Shown here in pieces: positions 35,210 through 44,039 of a DNA stretch of 64,000 bases. A program made the position numbers and the translations under genes. The notes under the pieces are model-generated. The model had not been told where the DNA came from. It searched no databases and was given only the letters and a program-made list of their open reading frames with translations. The DNA is taken from NCBI RefSeq assembly GCF_025150085.1, contig NZ_CP102280.1, forward strand, positions 201,001 through 265,000. Direction: 5' to 3'. How positions within the stretch are numbered: position 1 is the first letter of the stretch; each line of letters begins with the position of its first letter. Origin of the DNA: Dorea longicatena. GTDB taxonomy: Bacteria; Bacillota; Clostridia; Lachnospirales; Lachnospiraceae.

Positions 35210-35522
35210 AAATTGGGAAAATGCATATAGAGCAGAAGCAAAATTTTATTCTGGTAATAATAATATATTTGGAGTATTTCCACTTACAGAAAATACAGAT
35301 ACGATTTTTCATAGTAAACCTAGAGCAAAGGTTGATGATCAAGAAGTAAAAGTATGGAGAATATTATTAGTACCCATTCAGGGAGAACCATTAGGAGATG
35401 TGGATTTTTATAAAGCATTGGAATATTTTAAGAAGATAAAATGCGATATGAAAGGCGAAGAAATATTAGTTAAAGGATTTTCAAAACAAGAATTGGAGAA
35501 AATACTGCAATTTTGCAATTAA
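35187..35522 (+). CDS. Small cytoplasmic protein, possible second immunity factor
   Basis: 111 residues beginning MFLRGLNKNWENAYRAEAKFYSG. A ribosome binding site (GGAGG) lies 9 bases upstream, inside the previous gene; the two overlap by 23 bases, so they are translationally coupled. It has alternating strands (VKVWRILLVPIQGEPLGDVDFYKALEYFKKI) and no membrane segment. I do not recognise the family. The coupling suggests a function with the immunity candidate, such as a partner subunit or immunity to a different toxin tip. Confidence 0.55.
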   Translation: MFLRGLNKNWENAYRAEAKFYSGNNNIFGVFPLTENTDTIFHSKPRAKVDDQEVKVWRILLVPIQGEPLGDVDFYKALEYFKKIKCDMKGEEILVKGFSKQELEKILQFCN

Positions 35523-35618
35523 ATGAAAAAATATGTGGAATGTATAGAATGGAAAAATTCAGCTTTTAATGATAATTTATTAAATCCATATAATCAATTA
35601 GTTTTGGCAAACCAATAA
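35523..35618 (+). pseudogene. Short ORF, possible remnant of an immunity gene
   Basis: A 31-codon ORF (MKKYVECIEWKNSAFNDNLL...) starts right after the previous stop, with no good ribosome binding site. It is too short for a full domain. It could be the start of a decayed immunity or toxin-tip cassette, or chance. Confidence 0.3.
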
Positions 35619-35635
35619 AATACGAAGGAGAGAAT

Positions 35636-36262
35636 ATGCAAAAGAAGAATTGTGTTTTATGCATAAGTATAGGAATTATAGTATGTATATTGTTATCAGC
35701 TTGTTCAAAACAACCAGACTTCGATGCCAAATCTTACGTTCAAAGTTCTCTTGATGCATACTATCATGGAGAATATAAAGACTATGCGAATCTGTTAGAG
35801 ATCTCGGAAAAAGATGCCAAGAAAGAAATCGAAGAGGATTTTAATGAGAGTATCCAACAGCAATTTGATGATTCCGATAACATTACAGATAAAGGAATTG
35901 CTGATTATGCGGAAAAACTGACAGAAGTAAAGAAACTGGCAAAATATAAAGTACAGGATGTGAAAGAAGAGGATGGAGTCTATACAGTAAGTGTACAAGT
36001 TGAACCATCCAATGTATTTCAGACATTGCAACAAAGCTCTACAGAGGTAAGCAATGAAAAAATAAAGCAGGGATTGGATGGAAATGATCCGGAAGTCTTT
36101 GCAGCTGTATTAACAGAAAGCGTCCAGAAGAGTCTTGAAAAGAACAGTTATGGGAAAGCTGTTACTGTAAACGTATCAGTGGAAAAAGATAATTCAGGAA
36201 AATATGGTCTTTTGAATACAGAGATGAATAAATTGGAAGCAGCGATGTTCCCAACAGAATAA
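35636..36262 (+). CDS. Lipoprotein of unknown function
   Basis: 208 residues with an N-terminal hydrophobic signal and lipobox ILLSAC (cysteine about residue 23), so exported and lipid-anchored. The mature part repeats a pattern of short helices (YVQSSLDAYYHGEYKDYANLL) and a strand VQDVKEEDGVYTVSVQVEP, similar to DUF5105-type clostridial lipoproteins. It has its own ribosome binding site GAAGGAGAG and a terminator after it. It might protect the producer at the surface or stabilise the mating apparatus; there is no direct evidence for either. Confidence 0.65.
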   Translation: MQKKNCVLCISIGIIVCILLSACSKQPDFDAKSYVQSSLDAYYHGEYKDYANLLEISEKDAKKEIEEDFNESIQQQFDDSDNITDKGIADYAEKLTEVKKLAKYKVQDVKEEDGVYTVSVQVEPSNVFQTLQQSSTEVSNEKIKQGLDGNDPEVFAAVLTESVQKSLEKNSYGKAVTVNVSVEKDNSGKYGLLNTEMNKLEAAMFPTE

Positions 36263-36271
36263 GAATGAATG

Positions 36272-36309
36272 GAAAGCTATCAGAGGAAAAAAACTGGTAG
36301 CTTTCTTTT
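36272..36309 (+). terminator. Intrinsic terminator after lipoprotein gene
   Basis: GAAAGCTA (36272-36279) pairs with TAGCTTTC (36298-36305) and is followed by TTTTA. Confidence 0.75.
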
Positions 36310-36463
36310 AAACTCCAAGACAAGAAAACTTGTTAAAAAAGCTATTATAATAGTAGAAAAAATTATAATAAATAATGGATGACAAGAGACTTTTATTCAT
36401 TATGAGAAAAAGAAGGAATCTCCTATGAACCAACAAGAAATATTCACATAAGAGAGAAAAAAG

Positions 36464-36495
36464 TGCTGTAATCGAAGAGGTTGCAGCATTTTTTT
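36464..36495 (+). terminator. Intrinsic terminator in gap before sigma-like gene
   Basis: TGCTGTAA (36464-36471) pairs with TTGCAGCA (36481-36488) with one mismatch, followed by seven Ts. It implies a short transcript starting near the TATAAT at about 36344. The rest of the 36263-36590 gap shows no gene. Confidence 0.6.
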
Positions 36496-36590
36496 CTTTG
36501 ATATTTTTCAAATATTATAACGTACATATCCGGTCACCGCCATGCTCCGAATTGATTTCTATACGAAAAATCAGATCGGAGGAAAGATAA

Positions 36591-37025
36591 ATGGCTTATA
36601 ACAAGACAAGTGAAGAACGAAAGTGGAATTATTGGAAAAAACAGGAAGAAAAGGAACTGCGTGAACTGGGAATGGAAGAAGAGAAGATCCGAAAGTTGCG
36701 CCAGATGGACAGGGAAGATTTTCTGGAAGAGCGCAGATACCGGGAACATCTGGATGAAATGATGCAGGATATGGATTCCATAAAACAAAGGGACAGAGGA
36801 CGGTTTGCACAGGACATCCGAGAACTTTTAGACAACATTGGAGACCGACGGATCTATGAATTATTAAAGGGCACAGAACATCAGATATTAGAGATACTTT
36901 TGCTTAGTACATGGGGATATTCAGGAAGAGAGATTGCCCAAATTATGGGAATGGCAGAACAGACCGTTTATACCAAAAGAAACCGTTTAAGAAAAAAATT
37001 AAATAATTTGTTGAAAATTGAATAA
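36591..37025 (+). CDS. Sigma-70 region 4-like regulator
   Basis: 144 residues. The first 90 residues are highly charged coiled-coil-like helices (SEERKWNYWKKQEEKELRELGMEEEKIRKLRQMDRE). Residues 93-140 hold a sigma-70 region 4 helix-turn-helix (HQILEILLLSTWGYSGREIAQIMGMAEQTVYTKRNRLRKKL). Region 2 is absent, so it is not a complete sigma factor; such proteins are typical regulators in Firmicutes ICEs. It probably controls transfer or excision genes. The structured non-coding region follows directly. Confidence 0.75.
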   Translation: MAYNKTSEERKWNYWKKQEEKELRELGMEEEKIRKLRQMDREDFLEERRYREHLDEMMQDMDSIKQRDRGRFAQDIRELLDNIGDRRIYELLKGTEHQILEILLLSTWGYSGREIAQIMGMAEQTVYTKRNRLRKKLNNLLKIE

Positions 37026-37039
37026 TAACAGCATTTTTC

Positions 37040-37510
37040 GTCGGCTATTTAATAGGCAGGTAAATTTTGCCAGTGTACTTTGACAATCCTATACCAGCAT
37101 TACAGGTACGTTCCCGTAAGTAGAAGCGTGTCAGGAAGGCGCGAGGACAGATGAAAATGACAGGAAAGAATATAAAAAAATTCTTTGCTGGTGTTTTTGT
37201 TTCGAGCGAATCACCTTTAACTGAAACAGGACCGTGGCGGTCTTTTGCGAGGATCACTTACGAGGGGATAATGATACATAGGAACTGCCAGTGAGCAGAG
37301 GATGGACTTTGGGTTGTAATCAGCAAGACCTTTAGAAAATCCATGAGCGGTGCAATGCCAAGCATCCGCCTGTAATGTTCCCGTAAGGCAATGGGGGAGT
37401 CGAGGACAAATACAACGCCAAAAAACAAAAGTATAAGAAATCAAGGAAGAATGTGTCGTTGATATCAGATACATACGGCTGTAGGGAGTAATCCTTTACA
37501 GCCGTATTGA
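37040..37510 (+). ncRNA. Candidate structured non-coding RNA region
   Basis: No supportable ORF lies in these 470 bp. Two blocks repeat GTTCCCGTAAG (37110-37120 and 37377-37387), each followed by CGAGGACA (37142-37149 and 37401-37408). CATTACAGG (37098-37106) is the exact reverse complement of CCTGTAATG (37369-37377), which would close a 260-nt domain. Also present are ACCAGCA/TGCTGGT (37093-37099, 37186-37192, then TTTTT), GACCG-TGG-CGGTC plus TTTT (37230-37246), repeated TGCCAGTG (37068-37075, 37286-37293) and a final 11-bp stem. Composition is less AT-rich than nearby gaps. The strand is assumed from neighbouring genes. Confidence 0.5.
37473..37507 (+). terminator. 11-bp perfect inverted repeat before helicase gene
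   Basis: ATACGGCTGTA (37473-37483) pairs with TACAGCCGTAT (37497-37507), with a 13-nt loop. Outer GATAC/GTATC bases could lengthen it. There is no T run, so it may be a 3' end stem of the upstream RNA or a translation control element 37 bp before the helicase ATG. Confidence 0.5.
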
Positions 37511-37543
37511 TGTGGTATCAGCACGCATATCAGGTAACAAATT

Positions 37544-39511
37544 ATGTATTACACAAGAGAATATCTCAATAGAGCACATCGAGAAATTGATACTATCTTC
37601 CGAGTGCTGTTCCCGGAACATGGAATGGCAGTAAGGGAAGAACAGATTATGTTATGCCACGAAATGCTGGATAACCTGCTGGGAAGAAACATAGCACTGT
37701 GTGATGCGGGTGTCGGTATCGGCAAGACGTATGCCTATCTGGTGGCCTGTGTTCTGATGAGAAAATATTCCCTCCTTGCAGAAGGATGTTCCCCTTATGA
37801 ACAGCGTCCGGTCGTGATATCCACTTCCAGCATTGCACTCCAGAAAGCAATTCTTACAGAATATATCCCTTTTCTCTCCCGGATTCTTCAGGAGAACGGG
37901 ACGATTCAGTCTCCCATCAAAGCTGTGATACGAAAAGGAAAAGAGCATTTTGTCTGCGATGAGAGGTTGGCGCAACGAATCGTTGCAATCGAAGAGAAAA
38001 ACAAAAATGCGTTGCAGAAAGAAGCTCTGCTGTCGCTGAAAGAACATTATGATATGGACGAAGTGTCCAACTTAAGTGGGTTTGACAGAAGGATGGTGAG
38101 TGTACCGAAGTTCTGTTCTGGAGACTGCCCGAAAAGAGGTTCGTGCAGGTATCAGCAGTATCTGGAGCGTTCCAGAGATAATGAAATGTTCATTCAGATC
38201 TGTAATCACAATTATCTGCTGGCTGATGGTTATCACAGACTGCAGGATTACCGCCCGTTATTGAAAGATTACCGGGCATTGATTATAGATGAAGCACACA
38301 AACTGCCGGATGCAGCAAAGCAGATGTTCGGGAAGAGCCTGTGTTATGACGATATCCGGGAAATCTGCTTTTATCTAGGGAAAGAGTACCAAGGACCGGA
38401 GATAAGGAAACTGTCCGGCACGATCCGGATGGTGCTGAACATCATAGGAGAAAACCACAGAACCAGATATGGAATCAAAGAAGAATTCCACATGACAGAA
38501 GAGTGTGCAATGTATTTATATGAGGGGATACAGACCATGAATAAGATCATAGAAAAATTAGAAAAGAAGATTCCAAAGTGGATCAGAAACAAGCTGGAAG
38601 AAACCAGAAGTGTGTTGGAATGCTTTTTCCATCAGGATAAGAAGTATGTGCTGCATCTGAAGCAGGACCATGACCACCGGATTATATTGTGTGCATCCAG
38701 CAGACGGATTCCACAGTATCTGGACCAGATGTTATGGAGCAGAGGAATGGGAGCGATTCTTACAAGCGGAACTTTAAAAACCGGACAGGGATTTTCACAC
38801 ATTCGGAAAATGACAGGATTACAGAGAGTGCGGAGAGTCCGGGAATATGTGGCAGACTCCCCGTTTGAATATCAGAAGAATTGTCTGTTATATCTGCCAA
38901 AGAATTTGAAAAAATGCAGAAGAGGAAGTCAGGAAGAGGCAGAGATGATAGCAGGCCATATCCATTCACTGATCTGTTCGACTTACGGGCATACGCTGGT
39001 GCTGTTCACATCTTATCATTTGATGGGAAACGTTTACCAGATGTTAAGGGATGAAATTCCGTTCCCGATGATAGAGGTGTGGAGACATTCACCGGAAGAG
39101 ATTACAAGGTTTAAACAAATGGACAATGCTGTCCTTTTTGCAGCCGGCTCCTGTTGGGAAGGAGTAGACTTCCCCGGAGATATGGTATCTTCGCTAATTA
39201 TAGTAAAACTGCCCTTTGCTGTTCCTGATCCCATCAGCGAAGCACAGAAGAAGGAATATGCTAATCTGAAAGATTATATTCAGGCAGTGATTGTTCCAGA
39301 CATGCAGAAAAAACTAAGACAGGGATTCGGACGGGCTCTCCGCACCGAGACAGATACTTGTGTCGTGTCCATTTTAGACGAGCGTGCAGGAGAAGGCGGC
39401 AGGTATCACGAAGAAGTGATGTGTGCGCTTCCAAGTTGCAAGATGGCAAAAGATATCAAGGATGTCCAGCACTTTATCCGAAACCGGAAAGGCGTGGAAT
39501 ACTACCTGTAA
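37544..39511 (+). CDS. DinG/XPD-like DNA helicase
   Basis: 655 residues. Walker A is DAGVGIGKTYAYLVA (about residues 54-68), the DEAH box is LIIDEAHKLPD (about residue 248), and four cysteines between them (including FCSGDCPKRGSC, about residues 191-202) suggest the iron-sulphur cluster of DinG/XPD helicases. The C-terminal helicase half has an LTSGTLKTG motif, SCWEGVDFPGD and QGFGRALRTETDTCVVSILDERAG. It could help ICE replication or R-loop removal after transfer. A long upstream non-coding region may regulate it. Confidence 0.88.
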   Translation: MYYTREYLNRAHREIDTIFRVLFPEHGMAVREEQIMLCHEMLDNLLGRNIALCDAGVGIGKTYAYLVACVLMRKYSLLAEGCSPYEQRPVVISTSSIALQKAILTEYIPFLSRILQENGTIQSPIKAVIRKGKEHFVCDERLAQRIVAIEEKNKNALQKEALLSLKEHYDMDEVSNLSGFDRRMVSVPKFCSGDCPKRGSCRYQQYLERSRDNEMFIQICNHNYLLADGYHRLQDYRPLLKDYRALIIDEAHKLPDAAKQMFGKSLCYDDIREICFYLGKEYQGPEIRKLSGTIRMVLNIIGENHRTRYGIKEEFHMTEECAMYLYEGIQTMNKIIEKLEKKIPKWIRNKLEETRSVLECFFHQDKKYVLHLKQDHDHRIILCASSRRIPQYLDQMLWSRGMGAILTSGTLKTGQGFSHIRKMTGLQRVRRVREYVADSPFEYQKNCLLYLPKNLKKCRRGSQEEAEMIAGHIHSLICSTYGHTLVLFTSYHLMGNVYQMLRDEIPFPMIEVWRHSPEEITRFKQMDNAVLFAAGSCWEGVDFPGDMVSSLIIVKLPFAVPDPISEAQKKEYANLKDYIQAVIVPDMQKKLRQGFGRALRTETDTCVVSILDERAGEGGRYHEEVMCALPSCKMAKDIKDVQHFIRNRKGVEYYL

Positions 39512-39666
39512 CCGTTCGTGGTTCTGCTACAGGAAAAGCAGATTTTGCACGAAAAGTTTGGTGGTATTTCAAGGGCGTTTTCGGTGGGATTGTTGGTATT
39601 GATGAATAGCTATTTCGGCATGAAGTGGGTATACTGTGTATAGCGTTAGAGGAAAGGAGGCAGCTT

Positions 39667-40791
39667 ATGATATACAAGGTGGAAACGATAAAAGATGGAA
39701 CAGAAAAATATTTTTTCATCAGAAATCTGGAAACAATGAGTATTGAAGAACTGCCAAGTAAATATCTAATGCATAAGATTAAATGTAAACGTTCACCAAA
39801 TACAGTGAAACGCACAGCATTTTCAATCTGCTATTATATGAAATATATGGCAGAGAAAGAAATGGAACTCACAGAAGTCTATCAGTTAGATTATGAAAAA
39901 CAGACAGAACACTTTGTGGAATTTTTATACTGGCTTAAAGCCGGAAACCATACAGAGCAAACGGCTGGAGAAAAGAAGTGTCCGAATGAAGGAACCTGCA
40001 ACGCATACTTAAAAGATGTGTTCAGGTTCTATTTATTTATAGAGGCAGAATATGAACAGTACGGAAGTCTCAAAACCTTATCGTATAACCAGATTATAGC
40101 GGTTAATCAGGTGGGAGTAAAAAAGGTACTGCGGAATCATTCTTTTAAAGCCTATCTGAAGGAAGAGGAACATCGTGGGAGAACAGCAAAAGAAAATCAG
40201 ATTATTACAATTTTACAGGCCTGTACGAACCGAAGAGATCAGCTTCTGTTACTTATGTTAGCAGAAACCGGATACAGAATTGGGGAACTACTGGGAGTAA
40301 AATATGTCAAAGATATTGATTATAGGAATCACATGATAAGGGTATGCTTCCGGGAAGATAATGAAAATGAAGCGAGAGCCAAAAATGCGGAATACAGAAG
40401 TGCCAAGATAAGTAATGATACGTTTGAATTTCTCATGGATTATCTGGCAAAATATCGGAAAATCCTGCAACATCAGGATTACCTGTTTGTGAATATCATG
40501 GGTGAGAACATTGGAAAGCCATTAAGAGTGGACAGTGTATATGATATGTTGGACCGAATGGAAAAGAAAACCGGAGTTAAAATCACACCCCACATGTTAC
40601 GTCACTATTTTGCAAATATGCGAAAGCAGGCAGGATGGGAACTGGAAATGATCAGTCAGGCATTGGGGCATAAACATTTGGATACGACTATAAAGTATCT
40701 GGACTGGCTGGATGATGAACTGATAGAAGCAAGTAATGAGTTTTATGCACAACACACTGCTATTTATGGGGCGGAACGTCTGCTGGAGTAG
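39667..40791 (+). CDS. Tyrosine recombinase 1 of a trio (Tn554 TnpA-like)
   Basis: 374 residues. The start at 39667 is fixed by GGAAAGGAGG nine bases upstream; the longer frame from 39625 has no such site. The N-terminal SAM-like core-binding domain contains RSPNTVKRTAFSICYYMKYM. The catalytic domain shows arginine in AETGYRIGELLGV (about residue 205), HMLRHYF (about residue 315), LGHKHLDTTIKYL with the histidine, and the tyrosine at KYLDW. This is the full R-K-H-R-H-Y set. Probably acts in ICE or transposon integration with the next two recombinases. Confidence 0.85.
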   Translation: MIYKVETIKDGTEKYFFIRNLETMSIEELPSKYLMHKIKCKRSPNTVKRTAFSICYYMKYMAEKEMELTEVYQLDYEKQTEHFVEFLYWLKAGNHTEQTAGEKKCPNEGTCNAYLKDVFRFYLFIEAEYEQYGSLKTLSYNQIIAVNQVGVKKVLRNHSFKAYLKEEEHRGRTAKENQIITILQACTNRRDQLLLLMLAETGYRIGELLGVKYVKDIDYRNHMIRVCFREDNENEARAKNAEYRSAKISNDTFEFLMDYLAKYRKILQHQDYLFVNIMGENIGKPLRVDSVYDMLDRMEKKTGVKITPHMLRHYFANMRKQAGWELEMISQALGHKHLDTTIKYLDWLDDELIEASNEFYAQHTAIYGAERLLE

Positions 40792-40804
40792 GGAGGTGTG
40801 AGAA

Positions 40805-42550
40805 ATACCTATATATTTATTGCAACAGGCAGAACACATAACAGAATCTGAAGTAGATATTGAGAAGAAAAAGCAGGAACTATATTCAGAAATTGATGCA
40901 CTTGGAATAAAAAGCGATTCAAGAATTAACAAATTGAAAAAGTTCTTGGCAGATAGAAAAATCTGGCATCTGGAAGAAATGGATTATCCTTTGCGAAATT
41001 CGTATGAACAATATTTAAGAGGACAGATACGATCACAAATTGTATCTTTCTATTTGAAAATATATGATACGGTAAAACAACAACATATCTATCAACAAAT
41101 GCAGACGCTAAATGGAAAGCGGATATATGAATGGAAATATCAAAATAAAATTTATTTTCTGAAGTATTATCCGGAAAAGGAAATAGCTGAGACCTTTGAA
41201 ACTTCTTATAAAACAAACCTATTGGTGTGGGATTTTACACAAAATTGTTCAGAAGTTTTAAAGAAACAAATTTTTTATACGTTGAGTCGTATCATTGCCA
41301 ATACTTCAATGTCTAAGGCTTATAGAAATGTCAGGTTAAAATCCTTAAAACTTCTTTATGATTCTTGTGTTCAGTTAAATATTACGGATATTGGATTGCT
41401 GGAAATGGAACAAGTGGAAACTATTTTAAAGAATTTTCCCGAAACGAGTCAACGAAGTATTTTAGGTGAATGCAGAAGAGATGCGTTTATGCAGCAGGAA
41501 CAGATCCAATGGGAAGCAAATGTATGGTATCTGGAACGATTACATCTTGGAAAACATCGGATAGACGAAAGTAAATCCTTAATTAGCATTTCTTTTATGG
41601 AAGTCAAGGAAATACAGAATCGAGAAATTTTACAGGCATACATGAAATATGAACTGGGAATTACTGGACAGGCAGTCAGCACGATTGTACGAAGATTTGT
41701 ATGTATTAGAAATTTTATTGAACTGCTGGAACAAGAAAAGATACTGGCGATTCATGCAACTGTCGCAGAAGTAAAAAAGTATGCAGACGGCTTGCGAGAA
41801 CGGGGAATACAGGCAAAGGGATTTAATGAAAGAATTTTCGGTATCGGTCATTTTTATAAATTCATGGAAGTTAAACAGTATATTACAAGAATGCCATTCC
41901 GAATTGAATATTTCCAACAAAAAGAAGTAATAGTACATCATGATCGTAGCGTTGAGGAAACAGTATATATGGAAATTTTGAAAAAATTATATCTTTTTCC
42001 AGAGCGATTACGATGTATGTTCCTACATCTGTGGTGTCTAGGATTACGGGCGAGTGAAGTGTGTACATTGAAAGGAAATGCTTATTATCAGCAGGGCGAG
42101 GATTATTGGATTCAGGTGTATCAGGTCAAAATGAAGAATTATAAAAGGATTCCAATCCCACAGGCACTTTATCAGATTATGAAAGTATACTTGAAAAAAC
42201 ATGAAATTCAGCCTGAAGAATTCATTTTTAAAAACAGCAGAGGTGGTGCTTGTCTATATGGTACATTCCGAACTCAGATGATAGAAGCGTGCCGGGAAAA
42301 TAAGATTGCAAATGGAGAATATTTATTTCAATCACACGATTATCGACATACAGTAGCAACTATGTTTTATGACAGTCATGTATCACTGCAAAGTATCAGG
42401 GATTATCTTGGACATACTTATGAAGAGATGACAAGACAGTATATTGATTATATGCCGCAAAGGATTGCAAAAGCAAATGATGAGTTCTTTGAAATGCAAG
42501 GAAGTAGTTTAGCATCATGGCTAAAGAAAGAGGAAAAAGATGGAAAATGA
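40805..42550 (+). CDS. Tyrosine recombinase 2 of a trio (Tn554 TnpB-like), apparent ATA start
   Basis: 581 residues from ATA. After the in-frame TGA at 40799, GGGAGG (40791-40796) is ideally spaced for a codon at 40805, which is ATA followed by P-I-Y-L-L-Q-Q. The first conventional start, TTG 40820, is 23 bases away from the ribosome binding site. The protein has a long N-terminal domain and a C-terminal catalytic part: arginine in LWCLGLRASEVCTLKG, HDYRHTVATMF, and LGHTYEEMTRQYIDYMP with the nucleophile tyrosine. Size and order fit the long TnpB recombinase of Tn554-like elements. It overlaps the next gene by 11 bases. Confidence 0.82.
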   Translation: MPIYLLQQAEHITESEVDIEKKKQELYSEIDALGIKSDSRINKLKKFLADRKIWHLEEMDYPLRNSYEQYLRGQIRSQIVSFYLKIYDTVKQQHIYQQMQTLNGKRIYEWKYQNKIYFLKYYPEKEIAETFETSYKTNLLVWDFTQNCSEVLKKQIFYTLSRIIANTSMSKAYRNVRLKSLKLLYDSCVQLNITDIGLLEMEQVETILKNFPETSQRSILGECRRDAFMQQEQIQWEANVWYLERLHLGKHRIDESKSLISISFMEVKEIQNREILQAYMKYELGITGQAVSTIVRRFVCIRNFIELLEQEKILAIHATVAEVKKYADGLRERGIQAKGFNERIFGIGHFYKFMEVKQYITRMPFRIEYFQQKEVIVHHDRSVEETVYMEILKKLYLFPERLRCMFLHLWCLGLRASEVCTLKGNAYYQQGEDYWIQVYQVKMKNYKRIPIPQALYQIMKVYLKKHEIQPEEFIFKNSRGGACLYGTFRTQMIEACRENKIANGEYLFQSHDYRHTVATMFYDSHVSLQSIRDYLGHTYEEMTRQYIDYMPQRIAKANDEFFEMQGSSLASWLKKEEKDGK

Positions 42551-44039
42551 TATTATATACTTCAGCGATTTCCCCAATTTACAAGAAACAGGGACACGTA
42601 AGGATAATGGAAAATTTGATTTAACGTTGCTTCCAACGCAAGAATTAAAGGAAGAGTTTCGAGGTTATATTATGTATCGCTGCAAAAACGGAACGTTTAG
42701 AGCATTGATTCAGGATCGAACAGCTTATAATCATATTGCAAAGTTTTTGAACAGCAGAATAAATCGGAGAATCAAAAGCCTTGGAGATAGAAATCCAGAA
42801 AAATGGATATCACTTTTAAAAGGCTGGATGTTAGAACAGGGAATAACTATTGTAAAAGAAAAGAAGAGTGTGTATGGTACAGTAAGCTATGGCGAAGCAG
42901 TGACGATATTATATTTCAGAAACGTACTGAAATTTTTAGGGCCAGAAGATTTACGGGATGAGATAGAAAAAGATGTTTGGGAACTAAAAAATCTGGATAT
43001 TAAAATCAGATCCAATCCAATTTATAATGTAAAAACACTGGATTTCAGAAAAATATATCAGCCAGATATCAGGGAAGAATGTAAGAAAGCTGTTTATATG
43101 AATCTGCAGTATGAAGCAATAGGAACTGTACAGGGAGAATTGACAATAATGAGGATATTCTCAGAATATCTCCAAAAAGAGTATTCCAAAATAAAAAGCT
43201 GCAGTGAAATAGACAGAGAAGTGTTGGAAGAATTTTTGATACATCTGTCAACAAAAGATACTTCCCATAGTGCGAATAGTTCTTATGTAATTTCATTAAG
43301 ACGACAGTTAGAGACAATCGGAAAAATTTACAGCTATGAAAGATTGGAGCATTTATTTATTAATACGGATATTCCACCGGAAGTAAATGCAGAATTTAGA
43401 GTGTATTCTGATGATGAAATGAAACGACTGAATGCGGAAATTACACAGATGGATGTACAGATTGCAAGATGTCTTCTGATACATCAGATGCTTGGAACTA
43501 GGATATCAGATACCCTTACACTGAGACCAGATTGTCTGACGAGAGAAAATGGCCAAGATATGATTGAAATATATCAAGTTAAAACTAAAAGATATAAAAA
43601 ACCGATCAGTAAAGAACTTGCAAAACTGTTACAGAGTTCTATTGAATATACACAGGAAAAGTTCGGTGATACAGAATACATATTTGTTAATGAAAAAGAA
43701 CCTGACCGCCCGATGCAGTATATGGCTATAAAAACAAAAGTCATGTCCATGATACAGGAAAAGCAGTTGAAAGATGATCATGGCGAATTATTCGGGTTTG
43801 GAACGCACATGTTCCGGCACTACTATGGCGTCAAACTTACAGAAATGCATCTGGATGACTGGACGATAGCGAGACTATTGGGGCATAAAAGACTGAATAA
43901 TGTACAGCATTACCGGAAAATGAGCAATCAAAGAATGGCAGACGAAACCAGAGAAGTAAGACAGAGGATGAGTGACATCATATATATGAGTCTGGCAAGA
44001 TGGGGTGAAGAATATGAGCAAATACGACAAGATGATTGA
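42540..44039 (+). CDS. Tyrosine recombinase 3 of a trio
   Basis: 499 residues. The catalytic domain has the first arginine in HQMLGTRISDTLTLRPD (about residue 318), a lysine in YQVKTKRYKKPI, THMFRHYYG (about residue 423), GHKRLNNVQHYRKMS with histidine and tyrosine. The N-terminal half contains a core-binding domain that spans GTVQGELTIMRIFSEYLQKE. The start overlaps recombinase 2 and the end overlaps the TnpC-like gene, so all four make one translationally coupled operon. Tn554 itself has only two recombinases plus TnpC, so a third is unusual. Confidence 0.85.
   Translation: MENDIIYFSDFPNLQETGTRKDNGKFDLTLLPTQELKEEFRGYIMYRCKNGTFRALIQDRTAYNHIAKFLNSRINRRIKSLGDRNPEKWISLLKGWMLEQGITIVKEKKSVYGTVSYGEAVTILYFRNVLKFLGPEDLRDEIEKDVWELKNLDIKIRSNPIYNVKTLDFRKIYQPDIREECKKAVYMNLQYEAIGTVQGELTIMRIFSEYLQKEYSKIKSCSEIDREVLEEFLIHLSTKDTSHSANSSYVISLRRQLETIGKIYSYERLEHLFINTDIPPEVNAEFRVYSDDEMKRLNAEITQMDVQIARCLLIHQMLGTRISDTLTLRPDCLTRENGQDMIEIYQVKTKRYKKPISKELAKLLQSSIEYTQEKFGDTEYIFVNEKEPDRPMQYMAIKTKVMSMIQEKQLKDDHGELFGFGTHMFRHYYGVKLTEMHLDDWTIARLLGHKRLNNVQHYRKMSNQRMADETREVRQRMSDIIYMSLARWGEEYEQIRQDD

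Noticed and set aside
37045..37474. Two minus-strand frames of 70 and 85 codons in the structured non-coding region
   Set aside because: No ribosome binding sites, no domain pattern, and they cross the repeated and complementary motifs.
39512..39666. Possible small peptide genes in the gap before the recombinases (for example ending FGGIVGIDE or WVYCV)
   Set aside because: No start codon with a ribosome binding site and no recognisable family.
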